From Cylindrobasidium torrendii FP15055 ss-10 (taxonomy: Eukaryota > Basidiomycota > Agaricomycetes > Agaricales > Physalacriaceae): 36,853 nt of DNA. Positions 33,264 through 36,853 of this stretch are shown piece after piece (position 1 is the stretch's first letter; the number at the start of each line of letters is the position of its first letter). The notes below the pieces were generated by a model. That model was not told the DNA's origin, did no database searches, and saw only the letters and a list, made by a program, of their open reading frames with translations. The stretch spans positions 1 to 36,853 of the forward strand of contig KN880666.1 in assembly GCA_000934385.1 (NCBI GenBank), given 5' to 3'. Made by a program: the position numbers and the translations under genes.

Positions 33264-35089
33264 ATGCCTAAAGAGGTTGAGCCTATAGCCAAGGAAAAAC
33301 AAGCAGCAAACCGAGCCACGCGGGAAGCAGTAGACCAGGGCGGAGCAGTAATTGACTGGCTCGGGTAGCATGCAATTGTTGAATTCCCCTACCAGTGGCT
33401 ACCACGAGAAAGGTCAGAAGCTGAAGGACTGGAAGAACCGCCAAGCCCACACACAAAATCAGGAGCAAGAGTTCAGGGAACTCCAAGAGGAATGGATGGC
33501 CAGAGACCCAGAGGGCTGGAATGACAATGACTGCCACATCTACCATGAGGATTTTGGCCACCGGGAGCGGAATAGGTACCTTGTTTGTAGAGATAAGATA
33601 GGGTTGAACAATCATGATGTACCTGGATCCGGTTGGCCAGCGCAAAAAATTTAGAGATGCTTGAACTTAAAGTTCCACATAACTCTGACCAGAGTCTGAC
33701 CTGGACCCTTGACCACAAGTACTTGCCCCCCAGTCCCGGGACCCGGATCTGCCCCGGGACTCGAGTCTTTTACATTGGAAGAAATCCTGAGGGACCCAGA
33801 AGAGATTGTGTCTGAAGCGACGAAAGTGAAACTCAGCGGGACAATGACTAAAGCGGAAATTCAAGAGGCCCTGTCTTCCTCAAAGAATCACTTGGCAGCA
33901 GGCCTAGACGGCATTCAGTATGAGTTCTGGAAGAAACTGAGTGATAGATATGCGGAAAAGGAAAAGGAGAACCAGGACGGAAGCAAGGACATCAATGCAT
34001 TCAACGTGTTAGCCCTCCTGAGGCTTGGCTTCAATGACATAGAAATGCATGGATACTCAAAAGGCTCTGGGTTTGCGGACGGCTGGATGTGCCCAATTTA
34101 CAAGAATAAAGGCAACCTGCGTAACATTAAGAATTACCAACCTATAACCCTACTGAACACCAACTATAAGCTGATGACCAAGGTGTTAGCAATTTGGATC
34201 ACTACCGCAGCGGCTGAAGCGGTGAAAGAAGACCAGTTGGGGTTCATCAAAGGACGCAGCATCCTTGACCCAATAAGACTCACTAATATGCTGCTGGAAT
34301 ATGCAGAAGCATATGAGCACAACGGCACAATCATCGCGCTTGACCAAGAGAAAGCATATGATAAGATTATTCACGACTACCTCTACGCCACTCTGAGAAG
34401 CTTTGGTCTGCCAGACCACTTTGTGAATACTGTGGAAGCACTATACAGCGACACCAACACAACCGTCATAATAAATGGAGAAAAGAGTGAATTCTTTAAG
34501 GTCACCCGAGGAGTGAGGCAAGGCGATCCACTATCATGCCTCCTGTTTGACATAGCAATAGAGCCTCTGGCAAAGCTGATAAGGAAATCAAACCTAGAAG
34601 GATACAAAATCCCAGGGCTAAAAGAAGCCCTGAAGCTGTTGCTTTTTGCAGATGACGCTACAGTATACTTGAGCAAAAACAACAACTTCGCAACCCTCCA
34701 GAATATCCTTGATAAGTGGTGCATGGCATCAAAGGCAAAGTTCAACATAAACAAGACCAAAGTTATCCCAATGGGAAGTGTGGGATATTGGGCACAGGTC
34801 CAACAGACAAGGCGTCTGTCGCTGCTACAAGCGGAGATCCCTGAGAATATAGCTATAACGAATGACCACACGGCCATACGCAGCCTTGAAGACAAAGTAG
34901 GGAATAAAATCAACCGTGAGGCTTCATGGACAAGTGTTTTAGAAAGAACAAACCAGAAGCTAAACACATGGAGAAACAGGAAGCTCACCATGGTGGGGCA
35001 GGCAGCACTATGCCAGCCGTATGTAGGAGGATGCTCGCAGTTCCTGGCAGCCGCGCAAGGAATGCCCGACGCAATTACCAAAGAACTGG

Positions 35090-35094
35090 ATAAG
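35090..35094. repeat. Left target-site duplication ATAAG
   Basis: ATAAG directly before the TGTTAC start of the insert. The same five bases follow its end at 35875-35879. Confidence 0.8.
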
Positions 35095-35874
35095 TGTTAC
35101 ATTTGTGCCAACTTGCTTTTGCCTTGATGTGTTCAAGCCGCGCTTTCACTATGCGCTTGCATTTGCTTCGTGCATCTCCCTACGCCGCACACACTCCGCT
35201 CAGCGTATTCCGGCCTTGGTCCGAGATTCCGGCAACCAACTCGCCGAGTCGTCGCCCAGCGCATTGCTCTCAACCTTGGTCTCGAGTTGTCTCTGCGCTC
35301 CAAGTGCTTTCAATGCATTTTGCACTCTACGTGTCATTCCAAGCACTCATTCCACACACGCACATTCAAGACCATGCAGTCCTTGCTATCTTCACATGGA
35401 CATCTCGGCCGCAGCAGGATATTGGTGTATTATCATTGGCTTCGCTATTTACATGTTCCCTTTCTCATTCCGAGAGTATTCCAACGCTACACTTACCTCT
35501 CCGGTTACTTGCTGGACCGTACCGGTTCTGATCTTGCCATCTAGAGTAGATATACCAGTCTCGCATGTAGAGGTTCGCTAGTTGAAGAATTGTGGTTTCT
35601 CATACCCTGCTGGATCGCGCTCCACTTCCATAGACCTCAACCCAGGGTTCCAGTGCGCTTAACGTGTATAGGTTGCGGGAGGCTTTGCCTTTGGGTTCGT
35701 CTGGCATCCGCCCATTCCGCCGACGTCCCCGAGGTGTTGTTCAATCCTTCTGATCCTTCCCGGTCAACGACACCCATGCCAGCCGTTTTGTCCGATAGCG
35801 CCTTGGTTTTGCCTTTCTTAATCTTGGACGCCAATTTCGGCCCTTTCCCGACCATCCCGGGCACGGTCCTAACA
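35095..35874. mobile_element. Solo LTR (780 bp) inserted in the LINE
   Basis: It begins TGTTAC and ends CTAACA, so it has the TG...CA ends and a 5-bp terminal inverted repeat (TGTTA/TAACA) of LTRs. It is flanked by a perfect 5-bp duplication ATAAG. It holds no gag/pol frame, and the interior is C/T-rich. This is what remains when two LTRs of a Ty1/copia- or Ty3/gypsy-type element recombine. The host LINE frame is continuous on both sides, so the insertion is younger than the LINE. Which superfamily cannot be told from the LTR alone. Confidence 0.82.
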
Positions 35875-35879
35875 ATAAG
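35875..35879. repeat. Right target-site duplication ATAAG
   Basis: Second copy of the five-base host sequence, immediately after the TAACA end of the insert. Confidence 0.8.
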
Positions 35880-36540
35880 ATGATTAAGGAATTTGTGTGG
35901 GGGCACGTTGGAACACCCACAGTTAATTGTAACAGCCTAGCACAAGCGCACAAGCAAGGGGGGAAGAGCCTTCTGAGCATAAATACGCGAAACAAAGCCA
36001 TCCACATAACTTGGTGGAGAGACTACCTGCGAATCGGAACCCAGCACCCTCGGTGGGCGTATGTGGTCAACCAAATCATGATTAAGGCCGCAGGAGGGCA
36101 TGACAGAACTTCCCTCACCCAAGTCTTCCCTCTACAAACATGGAGACCCTTCAACAAGGGGTCAGAGAACCCGTACCGCCTCCCGGCACAGTTAAAAGAA
36201 GCAGTCAAAGTGGCAAAGAAATACGGCCTCCGAGCAGAGGCATTAGTGCCAGAGGATGGAGTGGCCAGATACCTACCGGCATGGGAACACTTTGCAAAGA
36301 AAGACAACACTCGTAGAATCAAGAACTCGAAACCCGCCATATGCCTCAGAGATAACCACGGGGTGAAGACAGTGGGCCACCTCATAAATGAGGCAGAGAG
36401 AGTGACCCAAAATCCCAACCACTTTGAGTGGGACAAATGTGAATGCGCAAGTTGTGTGGAAAGCAAAGAAATGCAAGACACCAAACTCTTGTGCAACGAC
36501 AGCCAGCCGGGCCATTAATACAATACAACATTCATCAGGA

Positions 36541-36853
36541 AATGCCTTAATGACATGGGTACACCTCAAGTTCACCCAGGTGAACCTGATGTAGACCTGA
36601 TGAACCTGATGAACCTAGCATGAACCTGTTAGACCTGTGAACCTGACTGTTCCCTGTATAGACCTGGGTGAACCTAGTGAACCTGGCTGTTCTCTGTGTA
36701 CACCTAGGATATCAGGCTTACCCTATGGCACCTAGGTATACCTAGGCATACCTCAAGTAAACCTAGATGTACTTAGGAACTGACATCCAGGTAACTGTAT
36801 ACAGGTTCACTTAGGTTCACCCAGGCCAACCTTAAAGAACAGCTTCAAGTTCC
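36541..36853. repeat. Degenerate AACCTG / CACCTAGG repeat tract
   Basis: Dozens of variants of TGAACCTG, AGACCTG and ACACCTAGG in loose tandem. It includes a longer duplicate unit (GTGAACCTGACTGTTCCC near 36637 and GTGAACCTGGCTGTTCTC near 36678). Towards the end the motif is inverted (AGGTTCACTTAGGTTCACCC near 36804), so the tract could fold back. It follows directly after the LINE frame and continues past the window. Confidence 0.7.

Larger units (their letters stand above)
33700..36518 (+). pseudogene. LINE reverse transcriptase, split by a 780-bp insertion
   Basis: Reverse-transcriptase fingers and palm are clear: GLDGIQYEFWKK, YQPITLLNTNYKLMTKVLA, DQLGFIKGRSILDP, catalytic ALDQEKAYDKI (about 34336-34368), RQGDPLSCLLFDIAIEPLA, and the active-site FADD at 34645-34656. 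Order and spacing resemble the L1/Tx1 group. The frame stops shortly after 35094 inside the insert and resumes in the correct phase at 35880 with IKEFVWGH. It then runs through a thumb/C-terminal region to a Cys motif (CECASC) and a stop at 36516. Removing the insert plus one 5-bp repeat (785 nt) accounts exactly for the frame change. No start codon was recognised upstream. It is a fungal retroelement and probably inactive. Confidence 0.85.
33264..36853 (+). mobile_element. L1-like LINE retrotransposon relic, interrupted by an LTR
   Basis: The largest part is a reverse-transcriptase frame (33700-35094, resumed 35880-36518). Upstream, 33264-33696 gives broken frames rich in Lys/Glu/Gln (stops at 33652 and 33697 in the same frame as the RT). 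No apurinic endonuclease domain is seen, so the 5' part is lost or decayed. Downstream the element ends in a degenerate repeat tract reaching the window end. It is a relic because of stops and the inserted LTR, although the RT coding part is well kept. The left boundary is approximate, and the right boundary may lie beyond the window. Confidence 0.75.

Noticed and set aside
34383..35081. 232-residue minus-strand frame
   Set aside because: Antisense shadow of the LINE reverse transcriptase.
35105..35581. Frames of up to 158 residues inside the solo LTR
   Set aside because: The three forward frames are all C/S/T-rich and unrelated to any protein; they reflect pyrimidine-rich LTR sequence.

Overview
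This window looks like nuclear DNA of a basidiomycete fungus, probably an Agaricomycete. Most genes are cut by several short introns (about 46-85 nt; donors often gtgcgt, gtatgt or gtaagt; acceptors after a CTNAC/TGAC-type branch site). The families also fit: an ASX/DEUBAD protein, a Rua1_C regulator, LPMO-like chitin-binding proteins, fungal seven-helix membrane proteins and L1-like LINE debris. All exon structures here were assembled by eye from reading frame, splice sites and family resemblance. For most genes the joined exons sum to a multiple of three.

Layout. 1-2276 is non-coding and holds a 431-bp foldback/MITE-like element (1741-2171). 2277-4187 holds an F-box-like gene (+) converging on an ASX-homology gene (-). 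4539-8378 is cytosolic/mitochondrial valyl-tRNA synthetase (+, 13 exons), and 8686-9663 is a secreted HNH (DUF1524) nuclease (+). 10098-12207 is a tandem pair of secreted LPMO-like proteins (-), each with a 14-nt microexon. 12980-14600 is a Rua1_C zinc-binding regulator (-), and 15057-16495 is a seven-helix membrane protein (-). 17500-19384 is a NOL8/Nop8-type nucleolar RRM protein (-), divergent from ribosomal protein eS10 (19777-20320, +). 20321-23958 is mostly non-coding, with two possible small spliced genes. 23959-26402 is a large secreted Ser/Thr-tailed protein (-). 27603-28971 is a second seven-helix protein (+), a paralogue of the first with the same intron positions. 29339-30721 is the cytochrome bc1 assembly chaperone CBP3/UQCC1 (-), divergent from ATP synthase subunit g (30983-32145, +).

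From about 33264 to the end is a retrotransposon relic. It is an L1-like LINE whose reverse-transcriptase frame is cut by a 780-bp TG...CA insert with a 5-bp target duplication (ATAAG), the signature of a solo LTR. After the LINE frame comes a degenerate AACCTG/CACCTAGG repeat tract that runs off the window.

Functional themes are translation (ValRS, eS10, Nop8), mitochondrial respiration (CBP3 and subunit g from one divergent promoter), secreted enzymes with TATA-type promoters, and nuclear regulation (ASX, Rua1_C). I found no CRISPR array, rRNA, convincing tRNA or antiviral-defence-like operon. The least explained items are the nested LTR-in-LINE, the duplicated membrane family, the paired LPMO-like genes and the two small spliced genes.
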